The notes beneath the pieces are model-generated. The model saw nothing but the letters and a program-made list of their open reading frames with translations. It made no database searches and was not told the origin of the DNA. A stretch of 64,000 nucleotides of DNA from Flavobacterium sp. J49 (lineage in GTDB: Bacteria; Bacteroidota; Bacteroidia; Flavobacteriales; Flavobacteriaceae): positions 248,001 to 312,000 of the forward strand of contig NZ_JAAQQU010000105.1 in assembly GCF_011742145.1 (NCBI RefSeq), written 5' to 3'. The translations under genes and the position numbers were made by a program. Below, piece by piece: positions 26,251 to 34,545 of the stretch (position 1 is the stretch's first letter; each line of letters opens with the position of its first letter).

Positions 26251-26445
26251 TTATAATTGTTTTTCTTCGGTTATATTAATTTGATTTTTGTTAGTTTCTT
26301 TTACTAGCTCGTCGTCAAAAAGCATTCTGACGGATGGTGTATAATCGTCGTCATATTGTCCGCCTCTTACCGCTTTGATAAAAGCGTAGAGAAAGAACAC
26401 AGCGACTACAATACTTATCGAGATTAACATATAAATGACACTCAT
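26251..26445 (-). CDS. ccoS: CcoS cbb3 oxidase maturation protein
   Basis: A 64-residue protein with one N-terminal membrane helix (MSVIYMLISISIVVAVFFLY) followed by FIKAVRGGQYDDDYTPSVRMLFDD, the CcoS signature. CcoS is needed for cofactor insertion into the oxidase. It is the first gene after an FNR-type box and its own -7 box, so ccoS-ccoNOQP can be transcribed separately from ccoI. Confidence 0.92.
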   Translation of the reverse strand: MSVIYMLISISIVVAVFFLYAFIKAVRGGQYDDDYTPSVRMLFDDELVKETNKNQINITEEKQL

Positions 26446-26464
26446 ACCTCTAATTTGTGTTAGA

Positions 26465-26508
26465 CAAAATTACTTCTGCGATTATTCTTAAAATATGACA
26501 TTTGTCAT
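26465..26508 (-). promoter_or_regulatory. FNR-type palindrome and -7 box of ccoS-ccoNOQP
   Basis: On the minus strand ATGACAAATGTCAT (26508-26495) is followed by TAATTTTG (26472-26465), 20 bases before the ccoS start. The distance from palindrome centre to the last G of the -7 box is 36.5 bp, the same as at hemN. The box lies in the 73-base gap after ccoI. Confidence 0.75.
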
Positions 26509-26518
26509 ACTTCGGATT

Positions 26519-28894
26519 TTATTTCTTACCGGCAAAAACATTACTCATAATGGTTACAAAACTCACTATGGTTATCGTGCTCAAAGGCATGATAATCGCA
26601 GCTACTATAGGCAATAAATTACCGCTTACCGCATAACTCAAGCCGACTACATTATACAGCAATGACAATCCGAAACTCAGGTAAATGGTTATCATAGCGT
26701 TTTTAGCATATTTCAAAAAGAAATCTATTTTAGAAAACTGACTCGCATCTAAAATTCCGTCACAAGCCGGTGAAAACACATTGACATTTTCTGAAATGGA
26801 AATCCCGATATTACTTTGGGCCAAAGCACCGGCATCATTCAAACCGTCACCTATCATAAGAACATTCTTCCCTTCTTTTTGAAGATTGTCAATGTAGGCT
26901 AATTTTTGCTCAGGCTTTTGATTGAACACCAATAGCGTTTTCGACGGAAGCATTTTCTCCAAAATTTTACGTTCCCCGTCATTGTCACCCGACAATACTA
27001 TAAGGTTGTATTTTTTGGCCAAATTCTCAAACAATTGCTCCAATCCGTTGCGGTATTGGTTGTTGAAAACATAACTGCCTTTATAAATCCCGTTAATTTC
27101 AACGTGGACTTTGGTCTTCTTATGGGTGTTTTCACTCATGTGCTGCAAAAACTGAGAAGAACCTAATTTGACCGTCCCTTCATCCAATTCAGCAAAAACC
27201 CCTTTTCCGATAATTTCCTCGAAATGGTTTACCTCCATTTTATCTTGAGGCGGAATAAAATCGTACAATCTTCGGCTCAAGGGATGGTTGGAACCTCTTA
27301 AAGCATTTTTCAATAACTTTAAATCATAATCATTTAAAACCTCGCCTTCATAAGTGATGGCCGTCTTTTTATTGGTGGTTATTGTTCCGGTTTTATCAAA
27401 AACGATGGTGTCTACTTTGGCCAGTTGCTCAATGACGATAGCATTTTTAAGGTATAATTTTCGGTTGCCCAAAATGCGTAATACGTTCCCCAAAGTAAAT
27501 GGAGCTGTCAAAGCCAAGGCACACGGACAAGCCACAATTAATATAGCCGTGAAAACGTTAAATGCCGTAGCCACATCAATAAAAATCCAATAGCCAAAAG
27601 ACACCACAGACAACAGCAATAGCGCCGGTGTAAAATAACGGCTAATTTTATCGGTGATGGACTTGTGTTTTTGGTCAACTTTTTTCTGGAAAACATCATT
27701 GCTCCACAATTGGGTTAAGTAACTTTGGGAAACTGAAAACAAAACTTCCATTTCGATGACTTTGCCCAGTTGCTTACCGCCGGCAAAAATCTTATCTCCT
27801 GATTTTTTATCAATAGCAACGGCTTCTCCGGTAACAAAACTATAATCTATAGAAGCTTTTTCGGAAATCAAAATCCCGTCTACCGGAATCAATTCTTGGT
27901 TGCGAATCAATAGCCTGTCCCCTTTTTTAATATCATAAACTTGAACGGCTTCTTCTGTACCATTAGACAAAATCTTTGTAATGGCAATCGGAAAATAAGA
28001 TTTGTAATCGCGTTCGAACGAGAGGAAATCATAGGTTTTTTGTTGGAACAACTTTCCTAATAACATAAAGAAAATCAACCCGCACATGCTATCGAAAAAG
28101 CCCTGTCCATACCCAAAAACAATGTCTACTGTGCTTCGGATAAACATCACCACTATACCCAAAGCAATGGGAACTTCGATGTTTAACATACCTTGTTTAA
28201 TACTTTTCCAAGCGGCCACATAATACCCGGAAGCAGAATAAATAAAAGCCGGAAGAGACAACGCAAAAGTCAGCCAACGGAAGAATCCTTTGTATTGCTC
28301 TATCCAAAATTCATTGACTTCAAAGTATTCGGGAAAGGACAAGAGCATGATATTTCCGAAACAGAAGAATGCCACGCCCAATTTATAAATCAGGGAACGA
28401 TCAACTTTCTTTTTGCCTTCGTCAAAATTTTCTAAGCTGATATAAGGTTCGTAACCAATGGAACAAAGCATCTCAACAATTTGTTTAAGATTGGTTTGTT
28501 CGGGATTGTAAGTAATGCGGACTTTTTTGTTGGGAAAATTAACTTGAGAAGCGCCTATTCCCGGTTGAAGCCTTTGTAGATTTTCCAGAATCCAAATACA
28601 CGAACTACAGTGTATATGAGGAATGTAGAGTGAAACAATATGTGTTGTACGCTCTTGGAATTCGAGTAGTTTGTTGACAATTTCTTCATTGGCTAAAAAA
28701 TCATATTTGCCTTTAATATCGAGTGGTGTAGCGCCGGGCGCTGATTGAAAGTCATAATAACACGACAAGTCATTCTGACTGAAGATTTCGTATACTGTTT
28801 TACAACCGTTGCAACAAAAACTCCGACCATCAAAAAGAATTTCGTCTTTTTTTATGATTTCATTACCACAATGGAAACACTGTGATGTATTCAT
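26519..28894 (-). CDS. ccoI: CcoI/FixI-type copper-transporting P-type ATPase
   Basis: A 791-residue P1B ATPase. The N-terminus has a cysteine-rich metal-binding domain (CFHCGNEI, FCCNGCKTVYEIF), then an HMA-like domain with HCSSCIW. Eight membrane segments are expected, with the ion-binding CPC in IVACPCALALTAP. The catalytic DKTGT (FDKTGTITTNK), TGEA (VTGEAVAID) and GDGLNDAGAL hinge are intact. Such ATPases supply copper for cbb3 assembly. It is divergent from the fnr gene and shares the palindrome at 28947-28960 with it. Confidence 0.94.
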   Translation of the reverse strand: MNTSQCFHCGNEIIKKDEILFDGRSFCCNGCKTVYEIFSQNDLSCYYDFQSAPGATPLDIKGKYDFLANEEIVNKLLEFQERTTHIVSLYIPHIHCSSCIWILENLQRLQPGIGASQVNFPNKKVRITYNPEQTNLKQIVEMLCSIGYEPYISLENFDEGKKKVDRSLIYKLGVAFFCFGNIMLLSFPEYFEVNEFWIEQYKGFFRWLTFALSLPAFIYSASGYYVAAWKSIKQGMLNIEVPIALGIVVMFIRSTVDIVFGYGQGFFDSMCGLIFFMLLGKLFQQKTYDFLSFERDYKSYFPIAITKILSNGTEEAVQVYDIKKGDRLLIRNQELIPVDGILISEKASIDYSFVTGEAVAIDKKSGDKIFAGGKQLGKVIEMEVLFSVSQSYLTQLWSNDVFQKKVDQKHKSITDKISRYFTPALLLLSVVSFGYWIFIDVATAFNVFTAILIVACPCALALTAPFTLGNVLRILGNRKLYLKNAIVIEQLAKVDTIVFDKTGTITTNKKTAITYEGEVLNDYDLKLLKNALRGSNHPLSRRLYDFIPPQDKMEVNHFEEIIGKGVFAELDEGTVKLGSSQFLQHMSENTHKKTKVHVEINGIYKGSYVFNNQYRNGLEQLFENLAKKYNLIVLSGDNDGERKILEKMLPSKTLLVFNQKPEQKLAYIDNLQKEGKNVLMIGDGLNDAGALAQSNIGISISENVNVFSPACDGILDASQFSKIDFFLKYAKNAMITIYLSFGLSLLYNVVGLSYAVSGNLLPIVAAIIMPLSTITIVSFVTIMSNVFAGKK

Positions 28895-28916
28895 AATTTG
28901 CTCATTTTACCTTTGA

Positions 28917-28960
28917 CAAAGGTCGAGCAAGCGTTAAAATTAAAATATGATAATTGTCAT
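28917..28960 (-). promoter_or_regulatory. FNR-type palindrome and -7 box of ccoI
   Basis: ATGATAATTGTCAT at 28947-28960 is a near-perfect palindrome. Reading toward ccoI, the -7-like GACCTTTG occupies 28924-28917 (one mismatch to TAnnTTTG), 23 bases before the start. Centre to last G is again 36.5 bp. Confidence 0.65.
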
Positions 28961-28976
28961 ACTTTGAATATCTTTG
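28947..28976 (+). promoter_or_regulatory. fnr promoter overlapped by the FNR-type palindrome
   Basis: TATCTTTG at 28969-28976 matches the -7 consensus, 22 bases before the fnr start. The shared palindrome centre lies only 22.5 bp upstream of its last G, roughly -27, between the promoter elements. That position favours repression, so fnr may limit its own expression while activating ccoI. Confidence 0.5.
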
Positions 28977-28997
28977 TAAAAACAAACCCAAAACAGT

Positions 28998-29678
28998 ATG
29001 AGTAAATGTGAACAATGTATCGTGAGACAATTTAGCTCTCTAAAGTCATTGACCAAAGATGAGTTGCTCAAAATGGCCGATTGCAAAACCTCTTATACTA
29101 TCAAAAAAGGAGAACCTATTTTTGAAGAAGGAGAAATAACCAACGGTATTTACTGTGTTAAAGATGGGGTTTGTAAACTTTCTAAATTGAGTTCCAACGG
29201 TAAAGACCAAATTGTAAAATTGGTTAAGCCGGGCGAATTGCTTGGACAGCGTTCCATGATTAGCGAAGAACCGGCCAATTTAAGTGCTGTAGCTTTAGAA
29301 GACATGGAAGTTTGTTTTATTCCTAAAACAGAAATCATTCAATTCTTTACGCAAAACAATCAATTTTCCATGAATTTGATGAAATCTATTTGTGGTGACT
29401 TAAAAGAAGCCGATGATCACATGGTCGATTTGGCGCAAAAAAGTGTAAAGGAGCGTCTGGCCGGAACCTTAATTTATTTAGAAGAAACCTTCGGTACAGA
29501 TACCGAGGGAGCACTTCGTTTACAATTGTCTCGTGAAGAGTTGGCCGGAATGATTGGAACTGCTACTGAAAGCTGTATTCGATTGCTTTCCGAGCTAAAG
29601 AAAAGCGGCTGGATTGATTTGATAGGCAAAAAAATCATAATAGTCGACAAAAACAAACTCCGTCGTATAGCCGAATAA
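28998..29678 (+). CDS. fnr: Crp/Fnr family transcriptional regulator
   Basis: A 226-residue regulator. The N-terminal cyclic-nucleotide-like sensor barrel (about 20-120) is followed by a dimer helix and a winged helix-turn-helix (LSREELAGMIGTATESCIRLLSEL). Cysteines C4 and C7 (CEQC), C29 and C106 (EVCFIP) are candidates for an oxygen-labile Fe-S cluster; C106 aligns with the fourth ligand of E. coli FNR, but the N-terminal spacing differs. In the recognition helix the Glu and Arg that read TGA half-sites are kept (E-S-C-I-R). It is divergent from ccoI and probably controls the palindromes at hemN, ccoS and ccoI. The symbol is by family and context only. Confidence 0.88.
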   Translation: MSKCEQCIVRQFSSLKSLTKDELLKMADCKTSYTIKKGEPIFEEGEITNGIYCVKDGVCKLSKLSSNGKDQIVKLVKPGELLGQRSMISEEPANLSAVALEDMEVCFIPKTEIIQFFTQNNQFSMNLMKSICGDLKEADDHMVDLAQKSVKERLAGTLIYLEETFGTDTEGALRLQLSREELAGMIGTATESCIRLLSELKKSGWIDLIGKKIIIVDKNKLRRIAE

Positions 29679-29694
29679 TTTCCTGTGGATTTAA

Positions 29695-29730
29695 AACAAA
29701 AAACCACCTCAATCTTGCGATAAAGGTGGT
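29695..29730 (-). terminator. Terminator of the 29754-32579 gene
   Basis: ACCACCT (29703-29709) and AGGTGGT (29724-29730) form a stem. On the minus strand it is followed by a run of six T, 24 bases after the stop at 29754. It may also help end fnr transcription. Confidence 0.7.
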
Positions 29731-29753
29731 AGCTGATAAGATAACAGGGTTAG

Positions 29754-32579
29754 TTATTGTATCAACGTTTTCTTTGTATAAGTTTGACCGTTTTCCAAAG
29801 TAACTTTTACCAAAAGTATTTGTGAAACGCCTTGTAATTGAATTGCTTCCAGCGCATTGGTTTCTAAATCTTTTTTACTGTACAATTGTTTTCCTAAAAC
29901 ATCAAAAACTTCTACTTTGCTAATGTTTGCAGCAGCACAATATACGGATAGTCCATTGTGATTAGAAACCACTTTGATGGCATCGTCTGCAACTGTAGGA
30001 GTGTCTATTCCTAAAGTTTGTGTAGTATATCTCAACTCAAATCGGTCATTGAACGTCCCGTTAGCAGTTGAAAAAGTATAATTTGCGGCTTTTAAATCAT
30101 GGTAAAGACCGGTTACTTTGTCAAGCAAATAAACATTTTGATTGTCAAATAAGCCGTCGAAATTTTCCAAAGTAATGGTCAATTCTCCATCAATTGTACT
30201 GGCAATTCCAAATGGAACTACGTCGTCTGTTGAAAAAGGCAAGGCTTTAGCCTGGATAGCCAAATCTGTTGTCCCGACTGTGGTGAAAATCGAAACCGGA
30301 TTGCCTACCACAGTAGTTTTCCCATCATAAAGGACATCAAAATCATTCGTTGCATTTTGTATGTATCCTACCAACATTTCGTTATAAGCTCCTTCATCAT
30401 TGCTAATAGAAAGCCATACTCTGTGCTTTTCTAAAGCCTGAGAAACGGAACCTCCATCACTGTTATTTACAGTATTACTGTTGTTTGTTCTGAAAAACTG
30501 ATTGTTATTTCCTGAAATTCTCATCGAATTCTTAAAAGTAGCCGAATACGTTCCGTTAGCCAAAGCGGTATTGGCTTCAATAAAGAAACCTTGTCCGGCT
30601 GCTACTTTACCAGTTGGAACTGCACCTCCTGAAAGAGCAGCACTTGCCGTTTTTACACCACCGGTTAAATTGTATTTAGCATAATCATTCACCGAGTAAT
30701 TATTATTGACAATGGCTGTATTGTGTGTCCAAAGAAAAATAGTTCCGTTTACAATTCCGGAGTTAGCCGGATCCGTTATAAACAAATCAATGTCTATAGC
30801 CGAAGGATAAGGATTCCCAATCATATTATTTGTGGCCGTTGATTTTACTATCGGCGTTGAAATAATTCCATTGTTTGGTGTTCCAACAAAAGTAGACTGC
30901 AAGATTAGTGTCGGATTGTAAACTAAATTTTCAGGAGCTCTTGAAAGATAACCTACTCCCAAAGCCATGGTAGTTCCCGCTGTTTGATAAACATAGTTAT
31001 TGATACTTGGGTTAAAGGAATAAAAATAAGAATCGCCGGCCAATTGACTTAGTGTAGCATTACTCACCGGTGATGACCAATAACCATAATCATACATCTT
31101 CATAGGAGTTGTATTTCTTTTGTAAATAATGTCTCCCGAATTTACGGAAGCGTCATTGGTTTGCAACAAACTCGCTGTATCTTCAAAGGTCAAAGATCCT
31201 CCGGGATTAACCGTAACCTCATTGGCAATAGTCAAAGTATGTCCGGCATTAAAAACAACACTACCTGAAGTCACAGTACAAGTACAACCCGATACATTAC
31301 CGGTAGAAGAATAGTTTCCTGAAAAAACCAGTTTTTGTGCCAATGTAGGAGTGCCATTTGACCAAACTGTTCCATTCCATGTATTGGTTGGCTGTTGCGA
31401 AATAACAACATTATTAGAAGCTACAGAAGTACATGAACCTGATGTGGCTGTAACAGTATAAGTCCCGGAAGGAGCTGTAACCGTAGAGCCAGATACTGCA
31501 ACCCCTGCAGAAGGAGAAACCGAATAAGTGTAGGCTGCATTATAATTAGTGATGACAAAACTTCCTGAGGTTAAAGTACAAGAAGGTTGTGTCAAACCAC
31601 CAGTCGTTGGTTGAGCCGGTGTAAAAGGTTGAGCATTAACAGTCGCGCTAGTAACAGAAGAAATACAGCCGGCTGCACTTTTTACGGTAACATTATAAGT
31701 GCCGGTAGCTACTGATGTAAAAACTCCGGTAGTATTGGTATAAGTTGAACCATTTATGCTATAAGTCATACCAGATGCTGTGGGACTGTTAACAGTTATC
31801 GTTCCTGTTGCTATACTACAAGTGGGATGTGTTACTGTTACAGTTGGAGCAGTTGGTATAGTATTTACTGTTACCTGAACTGCCTTTCTAGGTGTAACTA
31901 CTCCTGTTGCATTGGTAACCGCTTCAACATAATAAGTTGATGAAGCAGACAATGTTCCGGTGGTATAACTAACGGTATAGGGACTTGAAGTTGTCGTTGC
32001 TGAAAAAATTGGACTTCCTCCTGAGGCCACCGTATAAAAATTGAAAGTGGTTGATGAAGTTGGTGCCGGGTTTTGAGAAGCGTTTATGGTTGATGTTCCT
32101 GAACCGCAGATAGCTGTCGCTGAAGCAATAACCACATTATACCCTCCACTTGAAACCAAGTTAGGAAAATCAGTCATAGCACCGCCACTTCCGTTACAAG
32201 AAGCCACTTTAATGGTACCGATTTTAATCAAGTCAGAGGCACTACAATTACTTCCGGAACTAATATTACCACCACTTTCCACTACAATAGAAGAACCGGC
32301 AGCTAAAGACAAATCATAGTTCCCATTCGAAAAATCAATAGTGGCATTATTTCTTATCACCAACTGAATGGCTCCGTAACAGCTGAAATTTAAATTCTGA
32401 TTCATCACTACATTAGTCGGATTTGTACCATCTCCAATATAAATAGTGGTACAGCCCGAAAATGTGCTGCAAGTAACTACACTTGAATTAACATTGGGAG
32501 AACCGGTTAAAGTACATTGAGCTGAAATCTCAGAAGAGCAACCTAAAAGAATAGCTAGTAAGAATAATAACTTTTTCAT
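29754..32579 (-). CDS. Large T9SS protein with SprB-like repeats and type C sorting module
   Basis: From the ATG at 32579 the protein has 941 residues; an upstream in-frame start would put 14 residues before an evident signal peptide (MKKLLFLLAILLGCSSEISAQ). Then come a Cys/Ser-rich N-terminal domain, Ig/SprB-like repeats (PTVTVTHPTCSIATGTITV, TYSINGSTYTNTTGVFT, VATGTYNVTVKSAAGC), a G/T/S-rich domain with LTIANEVTVNPGGSLTFED, and a C-terminal module (EKHRVWLSISNDEGAYNEM to SNYTFSTANGTFNDRF-type residues) with a short sorting tail. The C-terminal module is homologous to the 17531 protein. Predicted to be surface exposed; likely adhesive, ligand unknown. Confidence 0.85.
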   Translation of the reverse strand: MKKLLFLLAILLGCSSEISAQCTLTGSPNVNSSVVTCSTFSGCTTIYIGDGTNPTNVVMNQNLNFSCYGAIQLVIRNNATIDFSNGNYDLSLAAGSSIVVESGGNISSGSNCSASDLIKIGTIKVASCNGSGGAMTDFPNLVSSGGYNVVIASATAICGSGTSTINASQNPAPTSSTTFNFYTVASGGSPIFSATTTSSPYTVSYTTGTLSASSTYYVEAVTNATGVVTPRKAVQVTVNTIPTAPTVTVTHPTCSIATGTITVNSPTASGMTYSINGSTYTNTTGVFTSVATGTYNVTVKSAAGCISSVTSATVNAQPFTPAQPTTGGLTQPSCTLTSGSFVITNYNAAYTYSVSPSAGVAVSGSTVTAPSGTYTVTATSGSCTSVASNNVVISQQPTNTWNGTVWSNGTPTLAQKLVFSGNYSSTGNVSGCTCTVTSGSVVFNAGHTLTIANEVTVNPGGSLTFEDTASLLQTNDASVNSGDIIYKRNTTPMKMYDYGYWSSPVSNATLSQLAGDSYFYSFNPSINNYVYQTAGTTMALGVGYLSRAPENLVYNPTLILQSTFVGTPNNGIISTPIVKSTATNNMIGNPYPSAIDIDLFITDPANSGIVNGTIFLWTHNTAIVNNNYSVNDYAKYNLTGGVKTASAALSGGAVPTGKVAAGQGFFIEANTALANGTYSATFKNSMRISGNNNQFFRTNNSNTVNNSDGGSVSQALEKHRVWLSISNDEGAYNEMLVGYIQNATNDFDVLYDGKTTVVGNPVSIFTTVGTTDLAIQAKALPFSTDDVVPFGIASTIDGELTITLENFDGLFDNQNVYLLDKVTGLYHDLKAANYTFSTANGTFNDRFELRYTTQTLGIDTPTVADDAIKVVSNHNGLSVYCAAANISKVEVFDVLGKQLYSKKDLETNALEAIQLQGVSQILLVKVTLENGQTYTKKTLIQ

Positions 32580-32942
32580 AAATGGTGTTTTATTTAGATT
32601 TGGATTATAAAACTTTAGCAAAATTAAGCCCTAGCCAAACAATCCTCCACTTTTTCCGATGTTTAGCACAAAAAATCTACGAACTGCATATTGTTTGCGC
32701 TTAATGGTGGATTTTTGCTTTTTATCGGATGATTATATATTTTGCAAGATGATTTTTAGCTTTTTTTTGAGAATTATTTAACAAAATACAAAATCAAATT
32801 TGGAATTGGATTAATGTACGCATTTATAAAAAGTTCGGTTTTTAGAATGAACACATTAAAAGAAGGATGGTCAAAACGGATCTTGTATGATAAAAAAAAC
32901 ATCCCAATAAATGGGACGCTTATGTATCTTTTAAAAATGAAA
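32580..32942. other. Gene-free 363-base interval
   Basis: It contains the terminator of the YeeE pair (32892-32918) and the leader of the T9SS gene that starts at 32579. On the minus strand TAATTTTG at 32626-32619 fits the -7 consensus, 40 bases before that start. The remainder is AT-rich with no believable ORF. Confidence 0.5.
32892..32918 (-). terminator. Terminator of the YeeE/YedE operon
   Basis: On the minus strand CGTCCCA and TGGGATG form a 7-bp stem (one G-U) around a five-base loop, followed by eight T. It lies 24 bases after the stop at 32943. Confidence 0.8.
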
Positions 32943-33356
32943 TTAATGAGGCAACTTATCTTTCAGCAAACCATATAAAAAGGTACCGAAAATTGCACCT
33001 ATCAATATCAATCCGACACTTAAAAACCCTGCCCCAAGTAGGATAAAAATAGGTCCTGGACAAGCACCAACCATAGCCCAACCCAATCCGAAAAGAATAC
33101 CACCTATCCAATAGCGGACATTGCCTTTTTCTTTGTCCTGAATGTAAATGGGATTCCCTTCAATGTCTTTGATTTGCTTTCTTTTAAACCATTGGATTCC
33201 AATTAAACCGGTAATGATGGCTACTGTAATGATACCATACATATGAATCGACTGAAATTGGAACATTTCATAAATTCGGTACCAAGAAACCGCTTCTGCT
33301 TTGGTTAAAATTATCCCGAAAATAAAGCCCACTATAACGTATCTTAATAAATTCAT
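32943..33356 (-). CDS. YeeE/YedE family transporter, second half-protein (DUF6691 type)
   Basis: A 137-residue membrane protein with four predicted helices and the conserved motif GWAMVGACPGPIFILLGAG, whose cysteine is the family's substrate-handling residue. It corresponds to one half of fused YeeE/YedE proteins, which import thiosulfate or related sulfur compounds. It lies three bases after its partner gene, so the two presumably work as a pair. Substrate is inferred from the family only. Confidence 0.88.
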   Translation of the reverse strand: MNLLRYVIVGFIFGIILTKAEAVSWYRIYEMFQFQSIHMYGIITVAIITGLIGIQWFKRKQIKDIEGNPIYIQDKEKGNVRYWIGGILFGLGWAMVGACPGPIFILLGAGFLSVGLILIGAIFGTFLYGLLKDKLPH

Positions 33357-33359
33357 TTC

Positions 33360-33917
33360 TTAAAAAATTAGAGGTAAAATAAAATGTGCCATAATCAAGC
33401 CGCCAATAAAAAAACCAATTACCGCTTTAAGAGAAGGCAATTGCAAATTACTCAAACCGGAGATAGCATGTCCTGAGGTACAACCACCGGCATAACGAGA
33501 ACCAAATCCAATTAAAACACCACCGATAATTAATATCAAAATCATTTTAGGTGATTGAAATATATTACTCCCAAAAAGAGCGCTAGGCAATAACTTCCCG
33601 TTGGGCGCCTCAATTCCCATAACTGCTAATTGCTCAATAGTTTGTGGATTGATAGCCACATTGGATGCATCGCTCAAAAAATTTACTGCCACATAACCGC
33701 CAATCATAGCGCCTACAACCACAGCCAAATTCCAGCGTTGTGATTTCCAATCCCAGTCGAAGAAAGGCACTTTTTTACCAATACCGGTCATCGCGCAAAG
33801 AGAACGCAAATTGGAAGACATTCCGAATACTTTGCCGAAATAATTAAGCGTCAGCATCACCATACCGATTAAAAAACCCGAAATAGCCCAATGCCAAGTG
33901 TGAGTAATAAATTCCAT
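33360..33917 (-). CDS. YeeE/YedE family transporter, first half-protein
   Basis: A 185-residue membrane protein with about five helices. It carries the YeeE signature GFGSRYAGGCTSGHAISGLSNLQ with the key cysteine. The segment 40-65 is extramembrane. It is the promoter-proximal member of the pair; TATTTTTG at 33940-33933 on the minus strand fits the -7 consensus 16 bases before the ATG. It is likely part of a sulfur-compound uptake system. Confidence 0.88.
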   Translation of the reverse strand: MEFITHTWHWAISGFLIGMVMLTLNYFGKVFGMSSNLRSLCAMTGIGKKVPFFDWDWKSQRWNLAVVVGAMIGGYVAVNFLSDASNVAINPQTIEQLAVMGIEAPNGKLLPSALFGSNIFQSPKMILILIIGGVLIGFGSRYAGGCTSGHAISGLSNLQLPSLKAVIGFFIGGLIMAHFILPLIF

Positions 33918-33984
33918 CTGACTTTTTTTTTACAAAAATAGAAATATTAAAGTGTACAGCGGTATAAAATTTATTGAAATAAAG

Positions 33985-33992
33985 TATTTTTG
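33985..33992 (+). promoter_or_regulatory. -7 box of the DUF4199 gene
   Basis: TATTTTTG fits TAnnTTTG and ends 21 bases before the ATG at 34013. It lies 45 bases from the divergent -7 box of the YeeE pair. Confidence 0.5.
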
Positions 33993-34012
33993 ACGTTCAA
34001 ACAAACCCTAAA

Positions 34013-34504
34013 ATGAAAAACTATTCTATAGAAATAAAATGGACGCTGCGCTTTATACTTCTTGTATTGGCTTGGGCTATCGGTGAAAAATTCATCGGAC
34101 TACACGACCAACATATTGACAAATACATCATATATACCAATCTTTTTGCCATTCCGGCTTTCTTGTTTTTTTATTTGGCATTAAGAGAAAAAAAGAAATA
34201 CTTTTTTAACAATCAAATGACTTGGACACAAGGATTTGTGACCGGCATTATTTTGTCCTTTTTTATTGCTCTGTTAATGCCTTTTGCGCAATTGGTCATC
34301 TACAAAAGTATTACACCTCATTTTTTTGAAACCGCCATTGAATACAAAACAAAAAGTCCTTTACTTAAGTATCACATGACGCTTGAAGCGGCTAAAAATT
34401 ATTTCAATTTGAGAAGTTTCATCATAGAAAGCATCTATACTGAATTGTCAATGGGTACCATAGCCGGAGCAATTATTGCCCTAATGATTAGAAACAAAAA
34501 ATAA
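34013..34504 (+). CDS. DUF4199-type membrane protein
   Basis: A 163-residue protein with four membrane segments (about 10-26, 40-56, 73-95, 140-158). The pattern TWTQGFVTGIILSFFIALLMP after the second helix and a glutamate-rich loop before the last helix fits the Bacteroidota DUF4199 family, whose function is unknown. It precedes a lipoprotein gene by about 40 bases. Confidence 0.75.
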   Translation: MKNYSIEIKWTLRFILLVLAWAIGEKFIGLHDQHIDKYIIYTNLFAIPAFLFFYLALREKKKYFFNNQMTWTQGFVTGIILSFFIALLMPFAQLVIYKSITPHFFETAIEYKTKSPLLKYHMTLEAAKNYFNLRSFIIESIYTELSMGTIAGAIIALMIRNKK

Positions 34505-34545
34505 ATTTGCACGGTTATTGTAGAATCGAAAAAAAACAGTCCATC

